Shown here: positions 9,300 to 17,573 of the stretch, piece after piece
How the letters are laid out: each line of letters begins with the position of its first letter
How positions within the stretch are numbered: position 1 is the stretch's first letter
Origin: Ignavibacteriae bacterium HGW-Ignavibacteriae-2
GTDB lineage: Bacteria; Bacteroidota; Ignavibacteria; Ignavibacteriales; Melioribacteraceae
Length of the DNA stretch: 59,753 bases
Direction: 5' to 3'
NCBI GenBank assembly: GCA_002839805.1
Contig: PGYT01000001.1
Span: 5,001-64,753 of the forward strand
Notes under the pieces: model-generated
Told to the model about the DNA's origin: nothing
What the model saw: the letters and a program-made list of their open reading frames with translations, nothing else
Database searches by the model: none
Made by a program: the position numbers and the translations under genes

Positions 9300-10307
9300 T
9301 CATTTAATTTTCGAATGGCATAATTGTGTTAATTTATTCAATGCTTCTGTTTCGCCAATAGCTATCAGGTTATCGTTTTCCAAAATTTCTGTTGATGATT
9401 GGGGATTATAAATAAAACTTCCTTCCTCTCTGTAAACAGCAACTATAATTATGTTCAAGTCCTTTCGTATGGGAGAATCCATAAGTTTAATCCCAATAAG
9501 GGGAGAACCTTTTGTAACAATAATTTCTTCAAGATTTATGGCTATATCTTTGTCACGAGCAACTCCATCAATAAAATCCATCACTCCGGGACGTATTAAT
9601 AGTTGAAGCATTCTATTTCCACCGAGCTCATATGGTTTAACTACTCTATCGGCTCCGGCCTTAAGAAGTTTAGATTCCGTGCCTTCATCAATTGCTCTGG
9701 CAACAACAAATACATTCGGATTCAATTCTTTAGCCGATAAAGTTGTGAATACATTTTCAGCGTCTGTCGCCACTACTGAAACTAGTCCTTTGGCTCTTTC
9801 AATTCCGGCTTTGAGCAGCGCCTCGTCACTGGTTGCATCCCCGTCAACAAAGTAAAATCCTTTATTTATAAGATACTCCACATTTACAGGATTATTTTCA
9901 ACGACTACAAACGAATATTTATTTTCCTTTAGCGCTTCACAAATTTGTTTTCCCATTCTGCCGCATCCGCATACTATATAATGGTTAGCGAGCATTTCAA
10001 GTTTTCTTTCCATTCTTTTTCTCCTAAACAATTGTTTCTCAATTAAAACTTGCGCCGCTTTACTTACCGTGTATCCAATTGTAAGTACTCCAGCAATAAT
10101 AAGAAAACTCGTAAACAACCTGCCTATATCGGAAAGTGGCTTTACTTCTTTAAATCCAGTTGTGGATATTGTAATTACTGTCATATAAAATGATTCGAGT
10201 ATTGTCCAATCGTGTTCGATAATTTCGAATCCAATAGTACCGATAACTATAATAGCAAATATGCCAATTAGACCATTCTTAAATTGATTTGTACCGTTAC
10301 CAGACAT
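9300..10307 (-). CDS. Two-TM RCK-domain ion channel (MthK-like) with atypical filter
   Basis: This is a membrane potassium-channel-type protein: two membrane helices with a pore loop, followed by cytoplasmic RCK (TrkA-N and TrkA-C) domains that bind ligand and gate the pore. I start it at the ATG at 10307 (335 residues). The frame opens further upstream with a TTG at 10358, but that adds only 17 residues and no ribosome site. In this numbering the pore loop reads TISTTGFKEV, with the filter at 49-53 being TTGFK instead of TVGYG. The Rossmann motif GCGRMG is at 114-119, and the C-terminal RCK_C domain is at about 255-335. The Lys in the filter is unusual and makes K+ selectivity uncertain. The gene is divergent from the LiaF operon. 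Confidence 0.88.
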   Translation of the reverse strand: MSGNGTNQFKNGLIGIFAIIVIGTIGFEIIEHDWTILESFYMTVITISTTGFKEVKPLSDIGRLFTSFLIIAGVLTIGYTVSKAAQVLIEKQLFRRKRMERKLEMLANHYIVCGCGRMGKQICEALKENKYSFVVVENNPVNVEYLINKGFYFVDGDATSDEALLKAGIERAKGLVSVVATDAENVFTTLSAKELNPNVFVVARAIDEGTESKLLKAGADRVVKPYELGGNRMLQLLIRPGVMDFIDGVARDKDIAINLEEIIVTKGSPLIGIKLMDSPIRKDLNIIIVAVYREEGSFIYNPQSSTEILENDNLIAIGETEALNKLTQLCHSKIK

Positions 10308-10385
10308 ATTAACTACTAATTTTTGAGTAAAAAAAACTAATTTTAACTTAAAATTCAATACTATTTATTTCATGAGAGGCAATTT

Positions 10386-10412
10386 ACCGATAAATTTCGG
10401 TGATTCACCGAT
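10386..10412 (+). promoter_or_regulatory. Candidate LytTR operator: two ACCGAT repeats 21 bp apart
   Basis: ACCGAT occurs at 10386-10391 and again at 10407-10412, a 21-bp period, which puts both on the same helical face. LytTR regulators typically bind two 9-bp direct repeats spaced 12-13 bp apart, with a consensus close to [TA][AC][CA]GTTN[AG][TG]. Each copy here matches 7 of 9 positions by my count. The site lies about 60 bases before the operon that encodes a LytTR regulator. Binding is inference. Confidence 0.45.
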
Positions 10413-10417
10413 TTTTT
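10397..10417 (+). terminator. Terminator-like hairpin in the leader of the LiaF/LytTR operon (possible attenuator)
   Basis: TCGGTG-ATT-CACCGA (10397-10411) forms a six-pair stem with a three-base loop, and it is followed by a run of T (10412-10417) on the plus strand. No plus-strand gene ends upstream, since the neighbour is divergent. A terminator here would therefore act on the leader of the LiaF operon. A competing hairpin, ACCGA (10386-10390) with TCGGT (10397-10401), uses the same bases. Confidence 0.4.
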
Positions 10418-10471
10418 ATACTAACAATAATATTTATAAAATAAATTAGTTTCAAAAAAAGAGAGGATATT

Positions 10472-11155
10472 ATGAATAAAGCGCAAAGTAATACCCGGCT
10501 GATAATAGGACTCATAATTATCGCTATTGGTGTTATCTTCCTGCTGGGTAACCTGGATATTTTGGATTACGATATTCCCAGAATAATTTTTCGTTGGCAG
10601 TCTATTCTTATTATTATAGGGCTAGTAATCTTTGGAACCACTACAAATAAGTCAACGGGTGCTGTATTAATTGCCATTGGGCTAATAGGGCATTTTCCGG
10701 AATTTTGGCCTTTGCTTCTTATAATAATAGGATTATACATTATAATCCGAACCGGTGGACTTTCTAAATCCAAAGAATCACCGGAATTGAATGAGACTGG
10801 ACCCGCAGCATCAAGTGAATTTTTAAATGATGTGTCCATATTCGGCGGCGGAAAAAAATATATACAAACCGATAATTTTAGAGGCGGCAAAATTACTTCC
10901 ATTTTCGGAGGTTCTGAAATAGATTTGTTTGATTGCAAATTGTCCGAAGGATATCATACAATGGATGTATTTGCTTTGTTTGGAGGCTCAACTATAATTG
11001 TTCCTTCCGATTGGAAAGTTGAAATTGATGTTGTTCCTATATTCGGCGGTTTTGTTGATAACAGAAGAAAGGATCCAAATCTTATACAACGGGATGATAG
11101 AATACTCTATGTAAAAGGATTGATTCTTTTTGGCGGCGGCGAAATTAAGAATTAA
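10472..11155 (+). CDS. LiaF-like membrane protein (DUF5668 / LiaF C-terminal domain), copy 1
   Basis: This is a membrane protein with an N-terminal set of short hydrophobic helices (about 8-28, 38-55, 59-72, 76-94) of the LiaI/DUF5668 type. Its C-terminal beta domain carries repeated FGG turns (FGGGKK, IFGGSEI, LFGGSTI, IFGGFVD, LFGGGEI), as in LiaF and VraT-like sensors. In Firmicutes LiaF restrains a histidine kinase during cell-wall stress. A clear ribosome site, GAGAGGA, lies seven bases before the ATG. It is the first gene of a four-gene operon with a paralogue, a LytS-like kinase and a LytTR regulator. The role as envelope-stress input is inferred from this context. Confidence 0.8.
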   Translation: MNKAQSNTRLIIGLIIIAIGVIFLLGNLDILDYDIPRIIFRWQSILIIIGLVIFGTTTNKSTGAVLIAIGLIGHFPEFWPLLLIIIGLYIIIRTGGLSKSKESPELNETGPAASSEFLNDVSIFGGGKKYIQTDNFRGGKITSIFGGSEIDLFDCKLSEGYHTMDVFALFGGSTIIVPSDWKVEIDVVPIFGGFVDNRRKDPNLIQRDDRILYVKGLILFGGGEIKN

Positions 11156-11902
11156 ATGGAGAATGAAATGAAAAATTTGAATGCACGAACGATAATTGGC
11201 ATAATACTGGTTCTAATCGGGATATCTTTTCTAGCGGATAATATATTCTTTCTTCCTTTCTATTTCAGCCATTATATTTTTTCTGTTCCTTTCCTACTGG
11301 TTGTAATAGGATTAATAATGCTATTGAACTCCAAAGACTCACACGCCGGATTTGCGCTAATATTCGTAGGTGCAGCTTTACTTATATTCAGATTTTATGA
11401 AGTGCCTTTCCGCGAAATTTTTAGAGATTATTGGCCATTAATTTTAATACTATTCGGCGTATACATTCTAATTAAACCTCGCCGGGAAAAGCATAACAAA
11501 AAAAACGAAGCATTTGAGTTCAGCAATAAAAGAACATCTGATTCTAACAAAAACTTGGAAGATGATTATATTAATGAGGTTGCCGTTCTAAGTGGAGTTG
11601 ATAGAAGAATTATCTCAAAAAATTTTAGGGGCGGTAAAATAACTACAATGTTTGGTGGGGCAGATCTCGATTTTAGTGAGGCCAAACTGGCTGAAGGGAG
11701 AAATGTAATTGATCTGATTACTTTTTTTGGCGGTACTGATATTCGTGTTCCAAAAGACTGGAAAATTGTCCTTTCTATTACTTCAATATTCGGTGGATTC
11801 GATGATGAACGCAGATCATCCAGTTCTGAAAATATAGATGAAGCACGCGTTCTTGAAATAAAAGGAGTGGTGTTTTTTGGCGGCGGAAATTTAAAAAATT
11901 AA
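11156..11902 (+). CDS. LiaF-like membrane protein, copy 2 (tandem paralogue)
   Basis: The 248-residue protein has the same architecture as the preceding gene: four hydrophobic helices in the first 105 residues, a charged linker (about 106-140), then the beta domain with MFGGADL, FFGGTDI, IFGGFDD and FFGGGNL turns. The FRGGKIT segment is shared with copy 1, which supports a tandem duplication. The ATG follows the upstream stop codon with no gap. A second in-frame ATG (codon 5) is possible. The linker is longer and more charged than in copy 1, so the two may have diverged in partner. Only five bases separate it from the kinase gene. Confidence 0.8.
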   Translation: MENEMKNLNARTIIGIILVLIGISFLADNIFFLPFYFSHYIFSVPFLLVVIGLIMLLNSKDSHAGFALIFVGAALLIFRFYEVPFREIFRDYWPLILILFGVYILIKPRREKHNKKNEAFEFSNKRTSDSNKNLEDDYINEVAVLSGVDRRIISKNFRGGKITTMFGGADLDFSEAKLAEGRNVIDLITFFGGTDIRVPKDWKIVLSITSIFGGFDDERRSSSSENIDEARVLEIKGVVFFGGGNLKN

Positions 11903-11906
11903 TATT

Positions 11907-12953
11907 ATGAAAAATCCTTTTATACAAAATACTTCGAGTTTTATAGCATACCTTATCGTGTGGTCGATTATTACAATTAATCATATTTTAGTTGCAAAAA
12001 TCCTGCTCCATGTTAGAATTGACTATGCGGTATTCGACGCAGTTATACACAATGCATTATATATGATTTTAGGATTAAGTTTATGGTATCCATCAATTTA
12101 TTTAAGTATAGATAAAAACAAAATCTGGAAAACAATTTCCAACCATATAGCAGGTGGGATTTTTTCAACGGTTATTTGGGTTTATGCGGGTTATTTTATA
12201 CTTTCAAATTCTATAGAAAATAAACAATATTTAACTTTCCTAAACGACGCTGTATACTGGAGGGTTAATATTGGATTACTTTTTTATCTTGTAACGGTAG
12301 TATTTTATTATGTAGCATATTATTATAAAGGATTCAAAGAAAAAGCTCAAAACGAAGCTGAACTAAAATCACTTGTAAAAGAGGCCGAACTAAAAACTCT
12401 TAAATATCAGATTAATCCGCATTTTATTTTTAACAGCTTAAATTCAATTAGTTCTTTAACAATTTCTAATCCTGATAAAGCTCGTGAAATGACAATTAAA
12501 CTTTCCTCCTTTATGAGAAAAACCCTTTCCAGTAACGAATCGCAGATGACACGGCTAAAAGATGAAGTTGATAATTCCCGCTTATATATGGAGATAGAGA
12601 AAATTAGATTCGAAGACAAACTTGAATACGTTGAGTCTTTTGATGAAAACTGCAGAAAAATTAATGTACCCAACATGATTCTGCAACCTCTGTTTGAAAA
12701 CGCGATTAAACACGGCGTTTACGAAAGTACAGAGAAAATTACGATTAGTTTATCGTGTAAAAAAGAAAAGGAATATCTGAAAATATCATTACAAAACAAT
12801 TTTGATCCTGAAGGTGTCAGCCGAAAAGGCGAAGGCATTGGATTAATGAATATTAAAAATAGATTAAAATTGATTTATAATGAAGACAATCTGTTAACTT
12901 TTGACAGACTCGAAAATTTGTTTACTGTCAACATTTATATCCCATATGAATAA
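11907..12953 (+). CDS. LytS/YehU-type sensor histidine kinase
   Basis: This is a membrane sensor kinase of the His_kinase (PF06580) family, the usual partner of LytTR regulators. The 348-residue protein has four or so membrane helices in residues 10-140, a short coiled segment, and the family phosphoacceptor motif QINPHFIFNSLN (His172). Its ATPase domain carries the N box FENAIKHG near 268 and the glycine box GEGIGLMNIKNRL near 316-328. There is no extracellular sensor domain of any size, so the input probably comes from the membrane itself or from the two LiaF-like proteins encoded just upstream. It is separated from the regulator gene by nine bases. Confidence 0.92.
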   Translation: MKNPFIQNTSSFIAYLIVWSIITINHILVAKILLHVRIDYAVFDAVIHNALYMILGLSLWYPSIYLSIDKNKIWKTISNHIAGGIFSTVIWVYAGYFILSNSIENKQYLTFLNDAVYWRVNIGLLFYLVTVVFYYVAYYYKGFKEKAQNEAELKSLVKEAELKTLKYQINPHFIFNSLNSISSLTISNPDKAREMTIKLSSFMRKTLSSNESQMTRLKDEVDNSRLYMEIEKIRFEDKLEYVESFDENCRKINVPNMILQPLFENAIKHGVYESTEKITISLSCKKEKEYLKISLQNNFDPEGVSRKGEGIGLMNIKNRLKLIYNEDNLLTFDRLENLFTVNIYIPYE

Positions 12954-12962
12954 AAATTTGGA

Positions 12963-13724
12963 ATGTTTATGAATAAAATCAGTTGTATTGTAATTGACGA
13001 TGAAAAACTCGGACGTGATGTTGTTCTTGAATATTTGAAAGCACATATCAACATAGAAGTTATTCAGGAATGCAAAAACGGATTCGAAGGAATAAAAGCA
13101 ATTCAGGATCTAAAACCCGATTTAATTTTTTTAGATATACAGATGCCAAAGATAAATGGATTTGAGATGTTGGAATTATTGGATGAGCCGCCAACAATTA
13201 TATTTACAACGGCATTCGATCAATATGCATTAAAGGCATTTGAAGTAAACGCTATCGACTACCTTCTGAAACCATTTTCAAAAGATCGTTTTGCAGAAGC
13301 TGTGGAACGAGCCGAAAAAAACATTAACAATAAAATCGAATCCTCAAAAAATATCGAAAAATTAAAAACACACGTTGCCGAGAATTTAGAATATTTAAAT
13401 AGAATAATTATTAAAGAAAAAAGTCGAATAAAAATTTTACCTGTGGAGGAAGTTGAAATCCTTGAAGCATTGGACGATTATGTACAGATTGTTTGGAAAG
13501 GCGAGAAACTACTAAAACAAAAAACAATGAAATATTATGAAACTCATCTTGATCCCAAATTATTTCTACGTATACACCGATCATATATTGTTAACATCAA
13601 TCAGATCAAAAACATAGAATTGTTAGAAAAGGATACTCACCATGCTTTACTGCACAATGGATTAAAATTACCGATTAGTAAAACAGGTTATAGTAAAGTT
13701 AAAGAACTTTTAAATATGGGTTGA
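12963..13724 (+). CDS. LytTR-family response regulator
   Basis: The receiver domain (about 6-120) holds the acidic pair DD (12-13), the phosphoacceptor Asp58 in LIFLDIQMP, and the later Thr and Lys of TTAFD and LLKPF. A LytTR DNA-binding domain follows at about 145-250, with the typical LDDYVQIVW and FLRIHRSYIVN segments. The protein has 253 residues. Two starts (ATG at codons 1 and 3) are possible. It is the last gene of the LiaF-LiaF-LytS operon and probably controls it. The ACCGAT repeats at 10386-10412 are the best candidate site in the window. Confidence 0.94.
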   Translation: MFMNKISCIVIDDEKLGRDVVLEYLKAHINIEVIQECKNGFEGIKAIQDLKPDLIFLDIQMPKINGFEMLELLDEPPTIIFTTAFDQYALKAFEVNAIDYLLKPFSKDRFAEAVERAEKNINNKIESSKNIEKLKTHVAENLEYLNRIIIKEKSRIKILPVEEVEILEALDDYVQIVWKGEKLLKQKTMKYYETHLDPKLFLRIHRSYIVNINQIKNIELLEKDTHHALLHNGLKLPISKTGYSKVKELLNMG

Positions 13725-13769
13725 GCGTTAAGTGAGTAATATATCTACAAATAACTGTTATATAAGTGA

Positions 13770-13798
13770 TTGAAGTTTTACAGACCTATATGTATATT
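13770..13798 (+). promoter_or_regulatory. Sigma70-like promoter for the aldehyde dehydrogenase gene
   Basis: TTGAAG (13770-13775) and TATATT (13793-13798) are separated by 17 bases, and the start codon follows 30 bases later. A downstream extension gives TATATTTTGGTTCAAAA, which recurs with one difference before gatB. Confidence 0.55.
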
Positions 13799-13828
13799 TT
13801 GGTTCAAAAATAATAAAACGGATTTGTA

Positions 13829-15400
13829 ATGGATAAAGATCTGCAATCGATCCAGGAAGTAAGAGAATTAATTCAACTCGCCAAACAAGCTCAATTGGAA
13901 TACAAACATTACAGCCAGCCCCAAGTTGATAAAATTATAAAAGCTATGGCAGATGCCGGTTACACTGAGGCGGAAAGATTAGCCAAACTTGCTCATGAAG
14001 AAACCGGATTCGGGAAATGGCAGGATAAAGTAATAAAAAATCAATTCGGGACAAAAAACGTTTACGAATCGATTAAGGACTTAAAAACAGTAGGCGTAAT
14101 TGGAGTTGAGCACAATGGAAAAGTTGTAAAAATCGCGGAACCTATGGGTGTAGTAGCCGCACTTATTCCATCTACCAATCCTACATCAACGGTAATGTTT
14201 AAGGCGATTATATCTTTAAAATGCCGCAATGCAATTGTAGTAAGTCCTCATCCAAAAGCAGTAAATTGTACATTTGAATCATTGAAAGTACTTATTAAAG
14301 CTGCTGAAGCAGCAGGTGCACCAAAGGGCCTAATTCAATGTTTAACTACCCCCACTCTACCGGCTACGGAAGAATTGATGAAAAACAAGTCTGTTGCTGT
14401 AATTCTTGCCACTGGTAGCAATCCAATGGTTAAAGCCGCATACAGCGCAGGTACACCCGCATACGGAGTTGGTTCGGGGAATGTTCCGGCATTTATAGAA
14501 AAGACGGCTAATGTTCAAAAAGCAGTAGCAGATATCGTTTCGGGAACCACTTTCGATAATGGTACTTTGTGTTCATCTGAACAAGCGCTTATTGTTGACA
14601 GACCGTTGAAAGATAAAGCTATTGCCGAGGCAAAAAAGCTTAACTGCTACTTTGTTGATGAAAATGAAAAACTGAAATTGGAAAAAGCAGTAATTAAAGG
14701 GGGACACATTAATGCGGAGATAGTTGGTAAATCCGCTAAATTTATAGCCGAATACGCCGGATTTAATGTGCCGGAAAATACTTCCGCATTAATTGCTTAC
14801 TGCGATAGTGTTGGAAGAAACGAGCCTTTATCTATGGAAAAACTTTCGCCGGTGCTTGCATTTTATACAGTTGATGGTTGGCTGGAAGGATGCCATAAAT
14901 GTATTGAATTGCTTGAGTTTGGAGGCATTGGACATACAATGGCAATTCATTCTAACGACAAAGAAGTAATAATGAAATTCGCGCTTGAAAAACCGGCTTT
15001 CCGGATTGTTGTAAACACACCAAGTTCACTCGGCGCTGTAGGTTATACAACTATGCTAGCTCCATCCCTTACATTGGGAGTAGGAACTTGGGGCGGATCA
15101 ATTGTTTCGGAAAATGTAACCGCAAAACATCTTATGAATATTAAAACACTCGCATTTGAAACAAAAGCTATCAACGAGGGATATTCTGTTTCGTCGTTTG
15201 AAGATTCACCAAAATATTCAGGCGAAAAACGTCATGGTTTTCAGGAGGAAATTGAAGAACGGCTTCGCGCCCGTGCGGGCAATCCTGTTGTCTCTTCTTT
15301 TACTCCGCAGGGTAACAAATCAGCTGAATCTAAAAAAGTTTTCGGTTCGGGGATTTCCTCTTCGGAAATTGATAAAATTATAAAAGAATTTAAATCCTAG
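13829..15400 (+). CDS. CoA-acylating aldehyde dehydrogenase with C-terminal microcompartment-targeting-like helix
   Basis: This is an acylating aldehyde dehydrogenase (PduP/EutE-like) that turns an aldehyde, NAD+ and CoA into acyl-CoA. The 523-residue protein has the nucleotide-binding IPSTNPTSTVMFK segment (113-125), a GSGNVP turn near 215 and the catalytic Cys248 in FDNGTLCSSE. After the catalytic fold ends (about 455) comes a Ser/Lys-rich linker and a final short helix, SGISSSEIDKIIKEFKS. Its hydrophobic Ile/Phe spacing resembles the amphipathic encapsulation peptides of BMC enzymes. With a vertex gene at the left edge, this suggests a lumen enzyme. It stands alone between the LytTR operon and convergent lptB, with its own promoter. 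The aldehyde used (propionaldehyde or lactaldehyde-derived) is not shown by sequence. Confidence 0.9.
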   Translation: MDKDLQSIQEVRELIQLAKQAQLEYKHYSQPQVDKIIKAMADAGYTEAERLAKLAHEETGFGKWQDKVIKNQFGTKNVYESIKDLKTVGVIGVEHNGKVVKIAEPMGVVAALIPSTNPTSTVMFKAIISLKCRNAIVVSPHPKAVNCTFESLKVLIKAAEAAGAPKGLIQCLTTPTLPATEELMKNKSVAVILATGSNPMVKAAYSAGTPAYGVGSGNVPAFIEKTANVQKAVADIVSGTTFDNGTLCSSEQALIVDRPLKDKAIAEAKKLNCYFVDENEKLKLEKAVIKGGHINAEIVGKSAKFIAEYAGFNVPENTSALIAYCDSVGRNEPLSMEKLSPVLAFYTVDGWLEGCHKCIELLEFGGIGHTMAIHSNDKEVIMKFALEKPAFRIVVNTPSSLGAVGYTTMLAPSLTLGVGTWGGSIVSENVTAKHLMNIKTLAFETKAINEGYSVSSFEDSPKYSGEKRHGFQEEIEERLRARAGNPVVSSFTPQGNKSAESKKVFGSGISSSEIDKIIKEFKS

Positions 15401-15410
15401 ATTTTTGTGT

Positions 15411-15445
15411 CTATAAGTCATATCTCTTCAAGGAGATTGATTTAT
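15411..15445. terminator. Possible bidirectional terminator between the ALDH gene and lptB
   Basis: ATAAGTCATATCTC (15413-15426) can pair with GAGATTGATTTAT (15433-15445) with one bulge and one wobble, in the gap between two convergent genes. There is no strong T run on either side, so this is a weak call. Confidence 0.35.
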
Positions 15446-15455
15446 GGACATTTTA

Positions 15456-16187
15456 TCAGCTATATCTATCTAATTTAAACTTTTCTCCCAGGTACAGTTT
15501 ACGCACTTCTTCATCTTCGGCCAAATGATCAGCGGTGCCATCCTTAAATATTACGCCGTTAATAAGAATATATGCCCTGTCAACGATGCTTAAAGTTTCA
15601 TGCACATTATGATCCGTAATCAGTATTCCAATTCCTTTGTGTTTAAGGTTAGCAACTATATTCATAATATCTTCGACGGCAATAGGATCAACACCCGCAA
15701 ATGGTTCGTCAAGCAAAATAAATTTTGGATCCGTTGCAAGTGCTCGGGCAATCTCAGTTCTCCTTCTTTCGCCTCCGCTCAATTGAAAACCTAAACTTTT
15801 TCGAATATTATTAATACTGAGTTCTTCCAGCAGACTATCTGTTTTAATTTGACGTTCCTTTTTACTCATTTTCATCATCTGCAAAACAGCCATAATATTA
15901 TCTTCTACACTTAAGCGCCTGAATACAGATGCTTCCTGAGGAAGATACCCAATGCCCATTTTTGCCCTTTTATACATTGGTTCACCGGTTATATCCACCG
16001 ACTCCAGAAAAACTTTACCGTTATTAGGTTTAATCATACCAACTATCATATAAAATGTAGTTGTTTTCCCTGCACCGTTCGGTCCAAGAAGTCCTACAAC
16101 TTCACCCTGATTAACTTCAACCGATACTTGTTTAACAACGGTTCTTTTTTTATAAATTTTTACCAGCCCTTCGCTTCTTAAATTCAA
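15456..16187 (-). CDS. lptB: LPS export ABC transporter ATP-binding protein LptB
   Basis: LptB is the cytoplasmic ATPase that, with LptF and LptG, extracts LPS from the inner membrane. The 243-residue protein has Walker [10 protein letters not shown] (35-43), the signature LSGGERRR near 138, Walker B with [12 protein letters not shown] near 157-168, and the switch histidine in ITDHN near 193. Length and motifs are normal. It begins where lptA ends (adjacent bases), at the end of the envelope gene run. LptF/G are not in this window. Confidence 0.97.
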   Translation of the reverse strand: MNLRSEGLVKIYKKRTVVKQVSVEVNQGEVVGLLGPNGAGKTTTFYMIVGMIKPNNGKVFLESVDITGEPMYKRAKMGIGYLPQEASVFRRLSVEDNIMAVLQMMKMSKKERQIKTDSLLEELSINNIRKSLGFQLSGGERRRTEIARALATDPKFILLDEPFAGVDPIAVEDIMNIVANLKHKGIGILITDHNVHETLSIVDRAYILINGVIFKDGTADHLAEDEEVRKLYLGEKFKLDRYS

Positions 16188-17573
16188 TCAGTTACTCCCG
16201 TTTTTTTTGTAACCAAAATTAGGAATTACATCTAGTATATTTTTTTTATCGGGTTTGTTGGTATAAAGTACAAATGAAGGCAATGTAAACTCCCTTTCTT
16301 TGCCTTTAATTAAATTTTCGGGATGAAATTCACTTTTAATGGATCCATAAAGTTTAACATCGGAAACGGTGTTATCTTTAAAAAGCAGTTTTGCTCTTTC
16401 AGAACTGGATTTAAGCACTCCGTTGGGCTCGTCCTCTTCAAATACATAATAATAACTAAGTACATTTCCTATTACTTCAGTTTTTTGGAGCTTATTTTCA
16501 TCAAAATACATAATTGTTCGTTCACCGGAAATTTGGTTAAATCTATTTTCGTAATTTTCTTCTTTGGATAACACGAACGAATTTCCGAGAACATCAATCC
16601 ATTTGATTTTTTTATCTTTCATTTTAACTTTTACAGTATCGCCTGTTAACTGACTGTTCTCGTACCAAACGATAGGTTGTGTAACATCCGTCTCCAATTT
16701 GTAAGTTAATATCTCATCTTTTGCACGGAACATTATACTGTAATTATTAATTGAATAGAAAGAGCTTCTTATTACTTTTACCGAATCAGAAGCGACCAGC
16801 TTTTTTGTGCTGTCTTGATATGCCTCCATAACTTTGGAAATTACAATAAGTGTATCCAGCTGACCATTATCGCTTGTATCAATCTGTGTTAGCGCCGGAT
16901 TTTGGGATATAAAAGTATATTTATTCACTCCGTCATCCTTCAAATATCCGCCTGTAATTATCACATTATTTTCGGGATATTGAATTTTAATATTAGAATA
17001 TCCATAACTGAGATCTTTATTTCTGAAATGCACGAGGCTATCCGCAGCAATCTCCGATTTGTCATCAAATATTTTCACATTTCCAATCGATACGGCCTTA
17101 TCGAGATTATTATAATAAATCAATTGATCCGCCAAAAGAGTGTTTACAGAATCTTTTAATTTAACATTATTAAAGAATTCCGCACGATCATCGTCAAAAT
17201 AATAATATCCTTTATCGGCAGTAAGTGTTATATGCCCATCGTTTAGTTTAACTGGAGTTTCCGAGAATGTATATTTTTCATTGCCGAAATAAAATCCGCG
17301 TTCAGTATAAATTGTAATCGAATCCTGCACAGCAACCACATCACCGATTAATTCTGCTTCGTTCCTGGCTAAATACTGGATTGCTTTTTTACATGTTATA
17401 CGCACATTGCCTTGAGTCATTACAACATTACCCAAAATTTCACGAATATTCTGACCATCAATATATTTACCCACAAGACTATCGCCCAAAATTGTTATCT
17501 TTTCATCTTTTTGCGCGAATGTTTCGATAGAAACCATTAAAAGCAATATCAGCATTAATGATAATTTAGTCAT
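16188..17573 (-). CDS. lptA: OstA-like LptA protein (long FCB type)
   Basis: This is the periplasmic LPS bridge protein of the OstA/LptA family. A signal peptide (about 1-20, ending FAQ) is followed by beta-jellyroll repeats in which short alternating strands carry motifs such as ILGNVVMTQGNVRITCKKAIQYL and further D-G-N-V-type turns. At 461 residues it is more than twice the length of the E. coli protein (about 185), which is common in Bacteroidetes/Chlorobi relatives and may form a longer bridge or combine roles. It lies between lptC and lptB, overlapping the lptC stop by one base. The position and fold make the assignment good, although the sequence is divergent. Confidence 0.85.
   Translation of the reverse strand: MTKLSLMLILLLMVSIETFAQKDEKITILGDSLVGKYIDGQNIREILGNVVMTQGNVRITCKKAIQYLARNEAELIGDVVAVQDSITIYTERGFYFGNEKYTFSETPVKLNDGHITLTADKGYYYFDDDRAEFFNNVKLKDSVNTLLADQLIYYNNLDKAVSIGNVKIFDDKSEIAADSLVHFRNKDLSYGYSNIKIQYPENNVIITGGYLKDDGVNKYTFISQNPALTQIDTSDNGQLDTLIVISKVMEAYQDSTKKLVASDSVKVIRSSFYSINNYSIMFRAKDEILTYKLETDVTQPIVWYENSQLTGDTVKVKMKDKKIKWIDVLGNSFVLSKEENYENRFNQISGERTIMYFDENKLQKTEVIGNVLSYYYVFEEDEPNGVLKSSSERAKLLFKDNTVSDVKLYGSIKSEFHPENLIKGKEREFTLPSFVLYTNKPDKKNILDVIPNFGYKKNGSN

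Noticed and set aside
15156-15383. Plus-strand open frame inside the aldehyde dehydrogenase gene
   Set aside because: It lies in another frame of a clearly real gene and has no independent support.
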